64,000 nt of DNA, taken from the NCBI RefSeq assembly GCF_014207255.1, contig NZ_JACHCZ010000002.1, positions 1,121,802 through 1,185,801 on the forward strand, written 5' to 3'. Shown here piece after piece: positions 41,914 through 51,279 of the stretch. Under the pieces are notes generated by a model. That model was not told where the DNA came from. It did no database searches and was given only the letters and a program-made list of their open reading frames with translations. Position 1 is the first letter of the stretch. Every line of letters starts with the position of its first letter. Origin of the DNA: Pseudomonas sp. JAI120 (lineage in GTDB: Bacteria; Pseudomonadota; Gammaproteobacteria; Pseudomonadales; Pseudomonadaceae). Position numbers and translations under genes: made by a program.

Positions 41914-42310
41914 GTAGGAAGACAACATGTTTGTCTAGCCCCGAGCCAACAATCGATCGAGCAGACATTGAGCACCGAGCTGCCGCGCACCACTGTCGGC
42001 ATGCACCGGTGCACTGTCTCATCTTCGCGCCACCGACTCGACGGTCACTCACTGGAAAAATCAAGCCGATTGCGCTCTTAAAGGAGTTCGCATCAGCGAA
42101 GACGAAGAAGAACGCCTGGCGTTAAAACATATCCGGGCATGGGGTAGCCAGGCGTAATCGAACAGCATTTGCCCTCAATTGACGCGTAACCCAGTACTGA
42201 TAACGGCTTACCGAAAGGTAGACCGTTTTTTTATGCCTTGAAGAAAGTGCCTGGGGCATACTCGCAGCGCCCCTCCTGGATACAGAACTTAGCCAATAGG
42301 ACGTCCCTTC
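41914..42310. other. Gene-free stretch with a terminator
   Basis: No convincing gene. A frame ending at 42157 closes with an acidic helix (RISEDEEERLALKHIRAWGS) and may be the 3' remnant of a lost gene, but it has no start. An imperfect hairpin ACGGCTTACC-GAAA-GGTAGACCGT with seven T at 42203-42232 is a probable terminator. Confidence 0.5.
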
Positions 42311-43144
42311 ATGAGCCTTGATGTGTTCGCAATCATCATGCTGGGCGCTGCGTTGCACGCCACTTGGAATGCCGTGGTCAAGGGCGGTGACAACAAGCTG
42401 CTGACCACCTGCATGATCGCGTCGATCGCATCACTGATCGCATCGGCGGTCATTCCGTTTCTGGAACTGCCATCCAAGGAAAGTTGGCCCTTCATCGGCG
42501 CGTCGGTGATTTTGCAGGTGGTGTATTTCGTGCTGGTCGCCTCGACTTACCGCATTGCCGACATGAGCCAGACCTACCCGATCATGCGCGGCACCGCGCC
42601 GTTGCTGGTGGCGACAGCGAGCGTAGGGCTGTTGTCCGAATCCTTGTCCTCCTTCGCCTGGCTTGGCATTGCCATCATCTGCATCGGCATTTTGAGCATG
42701 GCTGCAACCCCCGGCATCGGTCAGCGAAAAGGGCTGCTCCTGGCGCTGGTCAACGCGGCAGTCATTGCCGGCTACACCCTTATCGACGGTGTGGGTGTGC
42801 GCAAATCCGGCGCGCCTGCGGCCTATACGCTGTGGATATTCCTGCTCACCGGCATCGCGCTTGCCCTATGGGCATGTGCCGTCAGGCGGCGGGAGTTCTG
42901 GCGCTATCTGGCGCGCCACTGGCGTCCTGGCGTTATCGGCGGCTTCGGCACCGTCGTGTCCTACGGCCTGGCGCTTTGGGCAATGACGGCGGCACCGATC
43001 GCCACAGTTTCGGCGCTCAGGGAAACGTCGATTCTGTTTGGCGTGGTGATCTCGGCACTGGTGCTCAAAGAACAGCTGACCCGCCGCCGGATCATGGCCG
43101 CGTGCATCATTGCCGGCGGGGCGATGGTGTTGCGACTGGGCTGA
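42311..43144 (+). CDS. EamA/DMT-family transporter
   Basis: This 277-residue inner-membrane protein has ten hydrophobic segments in two EamA halves (start to ~135 and ~145 to end), with TYRIADMSQTYPIMRGTAPL as a family marker. DMT carriers export amino acids or other metabolites. It has no operator of the preceding cluster and follows a terminator, so it is probably independent. Substrate unknown. Confidence 0.88.
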   Translation: MSLDVFAIIMLGAALHATWNAVVKGGDNKLLTTCMIASIASLIASAVIPFLELPSKESWPFIGASVILQVVYFVLVASTYRIADMSQTYPIMRGTAPLLVATASVGLLSESLSSFAWLGIAIICIGILSMAATPGIGQRKGLLLALVNAAVIAGYTLIDGVGVRKSGAPAAYTLWIFLLTGIALALWACAVRRREFWRYLARHWRPGVIGGFGTVVSYGLALWAMTAAPIATVSALRETSILFGVVISALVLKEQLTRRRIMAACIIAGGAMVLRLG

Positions 43145-43212
43145 CGCGCCGGTCAAACCCATGACATGCCCGGCAGGGCTGCACTCCAAACAAATCCCCC
43201 GCCACCCTATCA

Positions 43213-43231
43213 AATGAGACCACCTCTCATT
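43213..43231. promoter_or_regulatory. Fur-box-like palindrome before the fecI-like gene
   Basis: AATGAGA-CCACC-TCTCATT is a perfect 7-bp inverted repeat resembling Pseudomonas Fur sites. It lies 46 bp before the chosen fecI-like start and would repress the sigma gene when iron is plentiful. Confidence 0.65.
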
Positions 43232-43276
43232 AATATGCCTGCTATTCGCGCAACGCCGCATCAGGGTATCGGGGCC

Positions 43277-43804
43277 ATGGAGACAGGGACGCCAGGGGAT
43301 CAGGAAAAACTCAGCGCCGTTTTTATCGGGCAGCGCAGTGCGTTAATCCGTATGCTGTCGCGCGTCGTCGGCTGTTCGAGCCAGGCGGAGGACCTGGCCC
43401 AGGAAACCTACCTGAAGGTGGCGAAAGCGCTGTACGCCCGCCCTATCGAACACCTGAAGCCGTTTCTTTATCAAACCGCGCAGTACCTGGCCTTTGATCA
43501 TCTGCGCAGTGTGCGCAGCAAAAGGCGCTATGAGTGCCATTTGGCCGAAAGCCTGGTTGTCGAGGTGCCCACCACGGCACCCGGACCGGAGAGCCAGGTC
43601 CAGGGCCAACAGCAACTGCTGCAGTTTCAACAGGTGCTCGCTACCTTGCCCAAACGCCAGCAACAAATCCTGGTATTGCATCGACTGCATGACCTGTCCC
43701 AAAGCGAGATCGCCCAACGTCTGCAGGTGTCGTTGAGCACGGTGGAAAAAGATCTGCGCCAAGCCCTCACTGCCTGCGTCAAGCAAACGACCGACCATGA
43801 TTGA
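43277..43804 (+). CDS. ECF sigma factor, FecI/PvdS-like iron-starvation type
   Basis: This 175-residue ECF sigma factor has region 2 (AEDLAQETYLKVAKALYARP, FLYQTAQYLAFDHLR) and region 4 (LHDLSQSEIAQRLQVSLSTV). It heads a sigma/anti-sigma/TonB-receptor cell-surface signalling set. ATG 43277 is preferred over earlier in-frame starts because these overlap or abut the Fur-like palindrome. It overlaps the fecR-like gene by 8 bp. Confidence 0.9.
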   Translation: METGTPGDQEKLSAVFIGQRSALIRMLSRVVGCSSQAEDLAQETYLKVAKALYARPIEHLKPFLYQTAQYLAFDHLRSVRSKRRYECHLAESLVVEVPTTAPGPESQVQGQQQLLQFQQVLATLPKRQQQILVLHRLHDLSQSEIAQRLQVSLSTVEKDLRQALTACVKQTTDHD

Positions 43805-44753
43805 TCGTGCCGATATCCCCGATGCCATACGTAAGCAGGCGACCGACTGGTTCGCCCAGCGCGATGAGACGGTGCGCAACCCCATCACCCGCCAGCGCTT
43901 TGAGCGGTGGCGCGATGCGGATCCCCGGCACGCCACGGCGTATGCGGAACTGACCGCGATGTGGGAAAGCCGTGCCTTCGAGCAAGCCTTGAAAAACCTC
44001 GCCGGCGACCTGGAGTTGCCCCCTGCCCCGCAAGCCGCCACGCACCGCAAGACACGCTTCGTGGCTGCCGCCGCTGCCGTGTTGATCACGCTGGGCATCG
44101 GCTGGATGACCGATGTGCCGATGCGCCTGCAGGCTGACCACATGACCGACATTGCGCAGTTGGAACGCTTTGACTTGGAGGACGGCTCGCACATCGTGCT
44201 GGGCAGCCACAGCGCCATCAGCATCGCTTTCGACGGTGCCCATCGCCGCATCAAGCTGCTGCGCGGTGAACTCTATGTCGAAGCCGCCCATGACTCAGAC
44301 CGCCCCCTTAGCATCGAAACCACCGAGGCCCGCGTCACCGTAGTCGGCACGCAATTCAGCGTCAGCCAGCGCGACGCGGGCGTCACCGTCGCCGTGCGCC
44401 AAGGCCAGGTACGCTTCGCCAACCGCAAGGGCGAACAGAGCCTGTTGCAGGCGGGCAACTGGCAACAGTTGCTGGGTGGGCATCTGCAACCGCTGTCCCT
44501 GGACGGTGGTGAACGACAGATGGCCTGGATCAACGGACGGCTGTCGTTCCAGAACGCGCCGCTGGCGCAGGTGTTGGCAGAAATCCGCCGCTATTACCCC
44601 GCACCGATCCTGTTATTGAACGATACCGCCGCCGGGGAGCGGGTCAGCGGCAATTACCAGTTGGATGATCCCCAGGCGATCGTGCAGGCGTTGGGTAAAG
44701 TCACTTCAACCCGGGTCCAGCGCCTGCCTGGCGGCATCCTGGTAATTCGCTGA
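43797..44753 (+). CDS. FecR-like anti-sigma regulator
   Basis: This 318-residue inner-membrane protein has an N-terminal cytoplasmic anti-sigma domain (ATDWFAQRDETVRNPITRQR), one membrane helix at about 84-101 (FVAAAAAVLITLGIGW) and a periplasmic FecR domain ending in an STN-like segment (LSFQNAPLAQVLAEIRRYY). It relays the signal from the receptor to the sigma factor. Confidence 0.92.
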   Translation: MIDRADIPDAIRKQATDWFAQRDETVRNPITRQRFERWRDADPRHATAYAELTAMWESRAFEQALKNLAGDLELPPAPQAATHRKTRFVAAAAAVLITLGIGWMTDVPMRLQADHMTDIAQLERFDLEDGSHIVLGSHSAISIAFDGAHRRIKLLRGELYVEAAHDSDRPLSIETTEARVTVVGTQFSVSQRDAGVTVAVRQGQVRFANRKGEQSLLQAGNWQQLLGGHLQPLSLDGGERQMAWINGRLSFQNAPLAQVLAEIRRYYPAPILLLNDTAAGERVSGNYQLDDPQAIVQALGKVTSTRVQRLPGGILVIR

Positions 44754-44857
44754 CACAGCCCACCTGACACCGTCGAAAAAAGTTTTACGGCTTTCGAAGC
44801 TTCAACCCGTCAAGAACTTTGCCTTTGCAAATCATTCCTATTTCTAACGGGGCTCAC

Positions 44858-47299
44858 ATGCACTTCCCAGCACTCAATCCGACCCACGCCCGCAGCATTC
44901 TTGCGCTCGCCATCTGCCTGGCGTGCAGCACTGCGGTTGCCGTGGAACCGGCGGGCAAACCGGCCATTCGTGAAGCAGCAGATACCCGCAGCTTTGCCAT
45001 CGCGCGTCAGTCGTTGGTCAATGCCTTGGATCAATTGAGTGTGCAGAGCGGGCTGCAAATTGCCTATGCGGCTGACCTGGCCCAAGGCGTCGAATCGCCT
45101 GGCGTCAGCGGCCGCATGACCGCCCTGGAGGCGCTGACCCGATTGCTCAAAGGCACGCCCCTGAGCTTCGAGCGCAACGGCCCTGACGCAGTCATGCTGA
45201 CCCGCACCGAACAACCCGGCGCGGCCTTGCAACTGGGCACCACCACCGTCATCAGCAACCAGTTGGGCACAGTCACCGAAGGCACCGGTTCCTACACCCC
45301 GGGCACCATCGCCACGGCCACGCGCCTGGTGCTGACCCCGCGCGAAACGCCGCAGTCCATCAGCGTCGTCACGCGCCAGCACATGGATGACTTTGCCCTC
45401 GACAGTGTCGACGACGTGATGCGCCATACCCCTGGCATTACCGTGTCGGCCTACGACACCGACCGTAGCAATTACTACTCGCGTGGTTTTTCGATCAACA
45501 ATTTCCAGTACGACGGTATCCCCTCGGCCGTGCGCAACGTGGCCTATTCGGCGGGCAACACCCTGAGCGACATGGCGATCTATGACCGGGTCGAAGTGCT
45601 CAAGGGCGCCTCCGGCCTGCTCAGCGGCGCCGGCTCCCTGGGCGGCACCATCAACCTGGTGCGCAAGAAACCTACGGCGGAATTTCTCGGCCACATCACC
45701 ACGGCGGCGGGCACCTGGGATCACTACCGCACGGAAGTGGACGTCAGCGGCCCGCTGACCGAAACCGGCAATGTGCGTGGGCGTGCCGTGGCGGCCTATC
45801 AGGACAACAAATCGTGGGTCGACCGCTACTCGAACAAAAGCTCGGTGTTCTACGGCATTCTCGAATTCGACCTGTCACCCGACACCTTGCTCACCGTGGG
45901 CGCCGATTATCAGGACAGCAAACCCAAAGGCTCCACCTGGTCCGGCAGCTTCCCGCTGTTCAACTATGCCGGCGAGTTGAACAATGCCAAGCGCTCCTTC
46001 AGCAATGCCACTGACTGGAGCAGTTGGCAGCAATACACCCGCACGGTGTTCGCGAACCTGGAGCACGACCTCGGCGACGGCTGGGTGACCAAACTGCAAC
46101 TGGACCACAAGCTCAACGGCTACGACGCCCAGATGGGTGCGATCCAGTTCTACCAGCCGGCGGCGGACGGCACCGCAAATATCAACGCCCAGCGCTACAA
46201 GGGCGAAACCACCAGCGACTCGGCCGATCTGTATATCAGCGGCCCGTTCAATTTTCTCGGCCGTGAACATGACCTGGTGGTCGGTGGATCCATCAGCACC
46301 GCCCATTGGAAGGGCAAGGGTTATTGGGACGAAACCTTCCCCACCGCCAACCTGGTCGACTACTTCAACTGGCATGGCAACCTGGCCAAGCCCGACTGGG
46401 GCGTGGCCTCCCAAGTCACCGACGACACCATTCGCCAGACCGGCATGTACGTCACCACCCGCTGGAACCTCACCGACGACCTGAAACTGTTGCTCGGCGG
46501 GCGCGTGGTCGACTACACCCTGACCGGCAGCACCGACACCTACCGTGAAACCGGACGCTTCATTCCCTATGCCGGGGCCATCTATGACCTCACGGACAAC
46601 CTGTCGGCCTATGTCAGCTACACCGATGTCTTCATGCCCCAGGAAAGCTACAACCTCGACCGTAACCGCAAGCTGATTGACCCGGACGAAGGCGAGAACT
46701 ATGAAGTGGGCCTCAAGGGTGAGTTCCTCGATGGGCGCCTTAACGCCAGTCTGGCGTACTTCGAGGTGAAGGAAAGCAACCGCTCCCTGCCCGACGATGC
46801 GTACAACAACCAGACGCCGACACCGCCCAACTTTGCCTTCAAGGGCACCGATGCGACAACCAAAGGCTATGAACTGGAACTGTCCGGCGAAATCGCCCCC
46901 GGCTGGCAGTTGCAGGGTGGCTACACCCACAAAGTGGTGCGCGACGATGCCGGCAAAAAAGTCTCGACCTTTGAGCCCGAGGATCAGGTGAGCATGTTCA
47001 CGATCTACAAGCTCAAGGGCGAGCTGGACAAAGTCAGCGTCGGCGGTGGCCTGCGCTGGCAGAACACGGTGTGGCAGGACATCTACAACAGCCCCAGGAA
47101 TACGACCGAGAAATTTTCCCAGGAGGCCTACTGGGTGGTGGACTTGATGACGCGCTACCAATTCACGAAAAACCTGTCGACCACGCTGAACCTCAATAAC
47201 GTGTTCGATAAGCCCTATTACACCAACGTGGGCTTCTACAACTCCGCCATCTACGGCGCACCGCGTCACTTCATGCTGACCACGCGCTGGGACTTCTGA
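44858..47299 (+). CDS. TonB-dependent siderophore receptor with signalling domain
   Basis: This 813-residue outer-membrane receptor has a signal peptide, an N-terminal STN signalling domain (SFAIARQSLVNALDQLSVQS, about residues 47-115), a plug (ETPQSISVVTRQHMDDF, DRVEVLKGASGLLSGAGSLG) and a 22-strand barrel ending in Phe. The STN domain and the upstream fecI/fecR-like pair indicate self-induction by its ferric siderophore; plug motifs resemble FhuE/FpvA-type hydroxamate receptors. ATG 44858 is chosen because it starts a proper signal peptide; an upstream in-frame start adds a non-signal extension. Confidence 0.93.
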   Translation: MHFPALNPTHARSILALAICLACSTAVAVEPAGKPAIREAADTRSFAIARQSLVNALDQLSVQSGLQIAYAADLAQGVESPGVSGRMTALEALTRLLKGTPLSFERNGPDAVMLTRTEQPGAALQLGTTTVISNQLGTVTEGTGSYTPGTIATATRLVLTPRETPQSISVVTRQHMDDFALDSVDDVMRHTPGITVSAYDTDRSNYYSRGFSINNFQYDGIPSAVRNVAYSAGNTLSDMAIYDRVEVLKGASGLLSGAGSLGGTINLVRKKPTAEFLGHITTAAGTWDHYRTEVDVSGPLTETGNVRGRAVAAYQDNKSWVDRYSNKSSVFYGILEFDLSPDTLLTVGADYQDSKPKGSTWSGSFPLFNYAGELNNAKRSFSNATDWSSWQQYTRTVFANLEHDLGDGWVTKLQLDHKLNGYDAQMGAIQFYQPAADGTANINAQRYKGETTSDSADLYISGPFNFLGREHDLVVGGSISTAHWKGKGYWDETFPTANLVDYFNWHGNLAKPDWGVASQVTDDTIRQTGMYVTTRWNLTDDLKLLLGGRVVDYTLTGSTDTYRETGRFIPYAGAIYDLTDNLSAYVSYTDVFMPQESYNLDRNRKLIDPDEGENYEVGLKGEFLDGRLNASLAYFEVKESNRSLPDDAYNNQTPTPPNFAFKGTDATTKGYELELSGEIAPGWQLQGGYTHKVVRDDAGKKVSTFEPEDQVSMFTIYKLKGELDKVSVGGGLRWQNTVWQDIYNSPRNTTEKFSQEAYWVVDLMTRYQFTKNLSTTLNLNNVFDKPYYTNVGFYNSAIYGAPRHFMLTTRWDF

Positions 47300-47312
47300 C
47301 TGCCTGAGCCAC

Positions 47313-47340
47313 ACGGCCTATCACGAGGTAGGCCGTTTTT
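47313..47340 (+). terminator. Terminator after the siderophore receptor
   Basis: ACGGCCTA and TAGGCCGT form a perfect 8-bp stem with an 8-nt loop and a run of five T, 14 bp after the receptor stop. Confidence 0.92.
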
Positions 47341-47398
47341 GACGCCCTCCCTTGCCACTGTTAGTGTCCAGCCTTCCCCATACACGGAGTGCTTCACG

Positions 47399-48178
47399 GT
47401 GAAACTGGACATCTACCAAGTCGACGCCTTCAGCCAACATGCCTTCGGCGGCAACCCTGCCGCGGTGTGCCCGCTCACCGAGTGGCTGCCCGATGAGCAA
47501 CTGCAGCATATCGCCGCCGAAAACAACCTCTCCGAAACCGCCTACTTCGTGCCCCGCGATGGGTTCTATGAGTTGCGCTGGTTTACCCCGCAAGTCGAAG
47601 TCGACCTGTGTGGCCATGCCACGCTGGCGACGGCCTGGGTGTTGACTCACGTGCTGGCAGACGCACCGCAGGTGCTGCGCTTTGCCACCCGCAGCGGCGA
47701 GCTTCGGGTAACGTGCAATGGCGATGAGCTGGCGATGGATTTTCCTGCCCGGCAACCACAACGCTGCGAACCGCCTGCCGGAATGTTGAGTGCCCTGGGG
47801 ATCGAGAGCGCCGACGTGTTCGGCACCGATGACTACATCGTGCTGGTGGACGACGAAGCCCAGGTCGCAGCGCTGACACCTGACTTTGCGCGGCTCAAGG
47901 GCCTGCCCAAGCGCGGGATTGCAGTCACCGCCAAGAGCACCCGGTTTGATTTCATTTCGCGCTGGTTCGGGCCGAATGTGGGGGTCGATGAAGACCCGGT
48001 CACCGGTTCGGCGCATACCTCGCTGGCACCGTTCTGGGCCGAGCGCCTGGGCAAATCGCACTTGACGGCCGAACAAGGGGGCCAGCGCAAGGGCCAGTTG
48101 CACTGCGAGCTGCAGGGCGACCGCGTGATTATTTCCGGCAAGGCAGTGTTGTACATGCAAGGCACGATTTACCTGTAA
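47399..48178 (+). CDS. PhzF-family isomerase/epimerase
   Basis: This 259-residue protein has the two-domain diaminopimelate-epimerase fold of PhzF. The family Glu is E46 in NNLSETAYF, and FGGNPAAVCPL and DEDPVTGSAHTSLAPFW are conserved. The start is GTG 47399 (CGGAG upstream), since this matches the usual N-terminus MKLDIYQVDAF; a frame beginning 60 bp earlier includes the region just after the terminator. No other phenazine genes are present, so the substrate is unknown. Confidence 0.88.
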   Translation: MKLDIYQVDAFSQHAFGGNPAAVCPLTEWLPDEQLQHIAAENNLSETAYFVPRDGFYELRWFTPQVEVDLCGHATLATAWVLTHVLADAPQVLRFATRSGELRVTCNGDELAMDFPARQPQRCEPPAGMLSALGIESADVFGTDDYIVLVDDEAQVAALTPDFARLKGLPKRGIAVTAKSTRFDFISRWFGPNVGVDEDPVTGSAHTSLAPFWAERLGKSHLTAEQGGQRKGQLHCELQGDRVIISGKAVLYMQGTIYL

Positions 48179-48214
48179 ACCGCAGCGCCCCCAGGACAAC
48201 AGATCATTCGCAAA

Positions 48215-50044
48215 ATGAACGGAGTTCAGCACGTGTTTTCGATTTCCCTCCGCCAACTGTCGCTCATGGCGGCAGCCCTGAGCCTGGCTGCCTGCCACAC
48301 GCCGGTCAACGAACAGCCACCGGCACCGGAGTTGGGCTCGGGCTATCGCACCGACCTCAGCACCCGCCATGCCGAGCGCCATATGGCCGCCGCCGCCAAC
48401 CCGCTGGCGGCCGAGGCCGGACGCGAGATGTTGCGCCAGGGCGGGTCGGCAATTGACGCTGCCATTGCGATGCAGGCGGTGTTGACCCTGGTGGAACCAC
48501 AATCTTCCGGCATTGGCGGTGGTGCGTTCATCATGTTGTGGGATGGGAAAAACGTGCACGCCTATGACGGCCGCGAAACGGCGCCGGCGGGGGCGACCGA
48601 GCGGTTGTTCCTGAACACCGACGGCACGCCGATGGCCTTCACCGACGCGCAGATCGGCGGGCGCTCGGTGGGCACGCCAGGGGTGCTGCGGGCCCTGGAA
48701 ATGGCCCATAAGAAGACCGGCCGCCTGCAATGGGCCAAGCTGTTCGAGCCAGCGATTCGTTTGTCGGAGCAGGGCTTCGCGATTTCACCGCGCTTGCACA
48801 GCCTGATCGCCGCTGACCGCTTTATCCCGCAATCGCCGGAGATGGCAGCCTACTTTCTGAATGCCGATGGCACGCCAAAAGCCGCCGGTACACGGCTGAA
48901 AAACCCGGCGCTGGCCGCTGTGTTCAAACGCATTGCCAAGGAAGGACCGGACGCCCTGTACCACGGGCCGATTGCCGATGAAATTGCGCGCAAGGTGCAG
49001 GGCAACCGCAATGCGGGCAGCCTGACTCAAGCGGATCTCAAGGGCTACGTCGCCAAGGAACGCGCGCCGCTGTGCACCGATTACAAGCGCTGGAGAGTCT
49101 GTGGCATGCCGCCGCCGTCCTCAGGCGGGATTGCGGTCGCGCAGATGCTCGGCACATTGCAGGCCCTGGAAGCCCGCGACCCAAGCCTGGCCATCGCGCC
49201 GATGACACCGATAAAAAGCGCCTCGCCTGCCGGGCTTGAACCCACGCCCGAGGCCGTGCACCTGCTCGCCGAAGCCGGTCGCCTGGCCTTTGCCGACCGC
49301 GCGCTGTACGTGGCCGATGCGGACTTCACACCGGTGCCGGTGGCCGGCCTCGTGGCCCCGAACTACCTGGCACAGCGTGCCACGCTGATCGGCGAGCGCA
49401 GCATGGGCATCGCCAAGCCAGGCCGACCGGCCGGTATTCAAGTCGCGTACGCACCGGACCGTTCGCCGCTGCGAATCTCCACCTCACAAGTGGTCGCCGT
49501 AGATGACCTGGGCGGCGCCGTGTCGATGACCACCACGGTGGAAGCCGCGTTTGGCGCCCATGTGATGGTCCAGGGCTTCTTGCTCAATAACCAGATGACC
49601 GACTTCTCATTCATCCCCGAAGAAAACGGCCAGCCGGTAGCCAACCGCGTGCAACCTGGCAAACGCCCGCGCTCGGCCATGGCGCCGACCCTGGTGTTCG
49701 ACCGCAAGAGCGGTGAGTTGCTGGCCGCGGTCGGTTCGCCGGGCGGCTCGCAAATCATCGAGTACGTGAGCAAATCCCTGGTGGCGATGCTCGACTGGAA
49801 CCTCGACCCGCAAGCCGCCATCGGCCTGCCCAATTTCGGCAGCCGCAATGGGGCTACCGAGCTGGAAGCGGGCTTGTTCAGCCCAGGCCTGAAGCAGGCG
49901 TTGAAGGACAAGGGCCATGAGCTGAGCGAGATCGACATGACCAGCGGTATCCAGGCCATCGTGCTCAAGCGGGACGCCCAGGGCAAGGTGTCGCTGAGCG
50001 GCGGCGCCGACCCTCGGCGCGAAGGCGAAGCGCTCGGCGACTGA
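48215..50044 (+). CDS. ggt: Gamma-glutamyltransferase, predicted lipoprotein
   Basis: This 609-residue enzyme cleaves gamma-glutamyl bonds, for example in glutathione. It is a self-processing precursor: T423 in STSQVVAVD aligns with the catalytic N-terminal threonine of the small subunit. Other signatures are PQSSGIGGGAFIMLWD about 95-110 and PPPSSGGIAVAQMLG. The N-terminus has a lipobox LSLAAC with C27, suggesting membrane anchoring rather than the free periplasmic form usual in E. coli. Confidence 0.93.
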   Translation: MNGVQHVFSISLRQLSLMAAALSLAACHTPVNEQPPAPELGSGYRTDLSTRHAERHMAAAANPLAAEAGREMLRQGGSAIDAAIAMQAVLTLVEPQSSGIGGGAFIMLWDGKNVHAYDGRETAPAGATERLFLNTDGTPMAFTDAQIGGRSVGTPGVLRALEMAHKKTGRLQWAKLFEPAIRLSEQGFAISPRLHSLIAADRFIPQSPEMAAYFLNADGTPKAAGTRLKNPALAAVFKRIAKEGPDALYHGPIADEIARKVQGNRNAGSLTQADLKGYVAKERAPLCTDYKRWRVCGMPPPSSGGIAVAQMLGTLQALEARDPSLAIAPMTPIKSASPAGLEPTPEAVHLLAEAGRLAFADRALYVADADFTPVPVAGLVAPNYLAQRATLIGERSMGIAKPGRPAGIQVAYAPDRSPLRISTSQVVAVDDLGGAVSMTTTVEAAFGAHVMVQGFLLNNQMTDFSFIPEENGQPVANRVQPGKRPRSAMAPTLVFDRKSGELLAAVGSPGGSQIIEYVSKSLVAMLDWNLDPQAAIGLPNFGSRNGATELEAGLFSPGLKQALKDKGHELSEIDMTSGIQAIVLKRDAQGKVSLSGGADPRREGEALGD

Positions 50045-50067
50045 CTTTATTGAACGGAGGTAAGCCC

Positions 50068-50790
50068 TTGCATCAGGCTGAAAATCTCGCTGCCATCCCT
50101 GGCGTCGACCACGGTTTCTGTTCGATCGATGACCCGCTGCGCCCGGATGAGGTGTTCATCTGCAAGCAAGTGCACAGCGCCTCGGTGATTGAATGGCAGG
50201 CGGGCCAGGTGGCCAATACGATCGAGGCCGATGGTGTGTTGACGCACCACGCTCACCCGATCGCGGTGATCACCGCAGATTGCCTGCCCATTCTGTTCGC
50301 GTCGAAAACGGGCGAACGGGTGGCCGCAGTCCATGGCGGCTGGAAGGGGCTGCAACGCGGGATTATCGCCAACGTCATGCAGCGCTTTGCCGCCGAAGGG
50401 ATTGCAGCCGACCAACTGCAAGTAGCTATCGGCCCATCGATCAAGCCGTGCTGTTATGAAGTGAGCGAAGGCTTTATCGCCGACTTCCAGAGTGACCAAG
50501 GGCACCTGTGGCAACACGCCCAGGCACCGTGGAGCTTCGTGCAACCAGCACCGCTGCAATCCCCGCAGATGGCCCCGCCCCATGCACGGCAAGCAGGCAG
50601 TGCGTGGTTTGATTTGAGCGGGTATGGGTTGTTGCTGCTGCAAGCGGCGGGCGTCAAGCGTGAGCAGATCGAAGTGAGCGAGGTGTGCACCTACTGCACG
50701 TCGCCGACGTTTGCCAGCTACCGCAGAAGGACGCATCAGCCGGAGGAAGCGAAGACGTTGATTTATTCGTGGATTGCTCGTACAGACTGA
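50068..50790 (+). CDS. YfiH/PgeF (laccase-domain) protein
   Basis: This 240-residue protein belongs to the multi-copper-polyphenol-oxidase-like family now known to act on purine nucleosides and to edit peptidoglycan precursors. Zinc/active-site motifs are seen: VITADCLPIL, AAVHGGWKG and GPSIKPCCYEV. The start is TTG 50068 because GGAGG lies seven bases before it; an earlier in-frame TTG at 50050 would include that site. It follows ggt by 23 bp. Confidence 0.88.
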   Translation: MHQAENLAAIPGVDHGFCSIDDPLRPDEVFICKQVHSASVIEWQAGQVANTIEADGVLTHHAHPIAVITADCLPILFASKTGERVAAVHGGWKGLQRGIIANVMQRFAAEGIAADQLQVAIGPSIKPCCYEVSEGFIADFQSDQGHLWQHAQAPWSFVQPAPLQSPQMAPPHARQAGSAWFDLSGYGLLLLQAAGVKREQIEVSEVCTYCTSPTFASYRRRTHQPEEAKTLIYSWIARTD

Positions 50791-50839
50791 CACGAGAAGG
50801 CCTACAACACTCTTTCTCAAATCCTCTACATGTCTTCAG

Positions 50840-50869
50840 ATCGCAAAATGCCATGTCATTTTTTGCGAT
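50840..50869. other. Imperfect hairpin after the yfiH-like gene
   Basis: ATCGCAAAATG-CCATGT-CATTTTTTGCGAT; arms pair apart from two extra T. It may be a terminator-like structure or an operator in the toxin-antitoxin promoter region. Confidence 0.35.
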
Positions 50870-50933
50870 AAACCCCCTCTTGAGCGGCGCCTTTTCACCT
50901 GCGATTTTCTGGCCCGCACTTTCTTGCCAGGGG

Positions 50934-50950
50934 CTACGTCAAAGACGTAG
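50934..50950. promoter_or_regulatory. Palindrome at the toxin-antitoxin promoter
   Basis: CTACGTC-AAA-GACGTAG, perfect 7-bp arms, ends 8 bp before the toxin start. It is the likely autoregulatory site for the HTH antitoxin. Confidence 0.6.
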
Positions 50951-50958
50951 AATTTCTC

Positions 50959-51279
50959 GTGTTAACGATCATAGAATCTCCATTGTTCAGCAAACTATGG
51001 CCTGACTATTGGAGCGAAGATGAAAAGGGTATTTTCATGGCGTTTCTTGCCAGCCATCCCGATGCCGGGAATGTTATTCCTGGCTCGGGCGGTTGCCGAA
51101 AAGTACGCTGGTGCTTGGAGGGTCAGGGCAAAAGGGGGGCAGTGCGAGTCATCTACACCACTCAATTGGCTTGCGGAGCAATAGTAGCCCTACTGATTTA
51201 CGGCAAGGGCGCTACGGAGAATATTCCAGCGCACATCCTGTACAAAATTGCGAAGGAGATGAACCATGCCACTCACTGA
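50959..51279 (+). CDS. RelE/HigB-type toxin
   Basis: This 106-residue protein starts at GTG 50959 and has the RelE-superfamily pattern: GSGGCRKVRWCLEGQGKRGA with basic residues, RVIYTTQLACGAIVALLIYG beta strands and a C-terminal helix. Such toxins cleave mRNA on the ribosome. Toxin first, antitoxin second is the HigBA order. It overlaps the antitoxin gene by 14 bp. Confidence 0.85.
   Translation: MLTIIESPLFSKLWPDYWSEDEKGIFMAFLASHPDAGNVIPGSGGCRKVRWCLEGQGKRGAVRVIYTTQLACGAIVALLIYGKGATENIPAHILYKIAKEMNHATH

Noticed and set aside
47321..48730. A 469-codon minus-strand frame over the phzF-like and ggt genes
   Set aside because: Spans two real genes and a terminator; compositional shadow.
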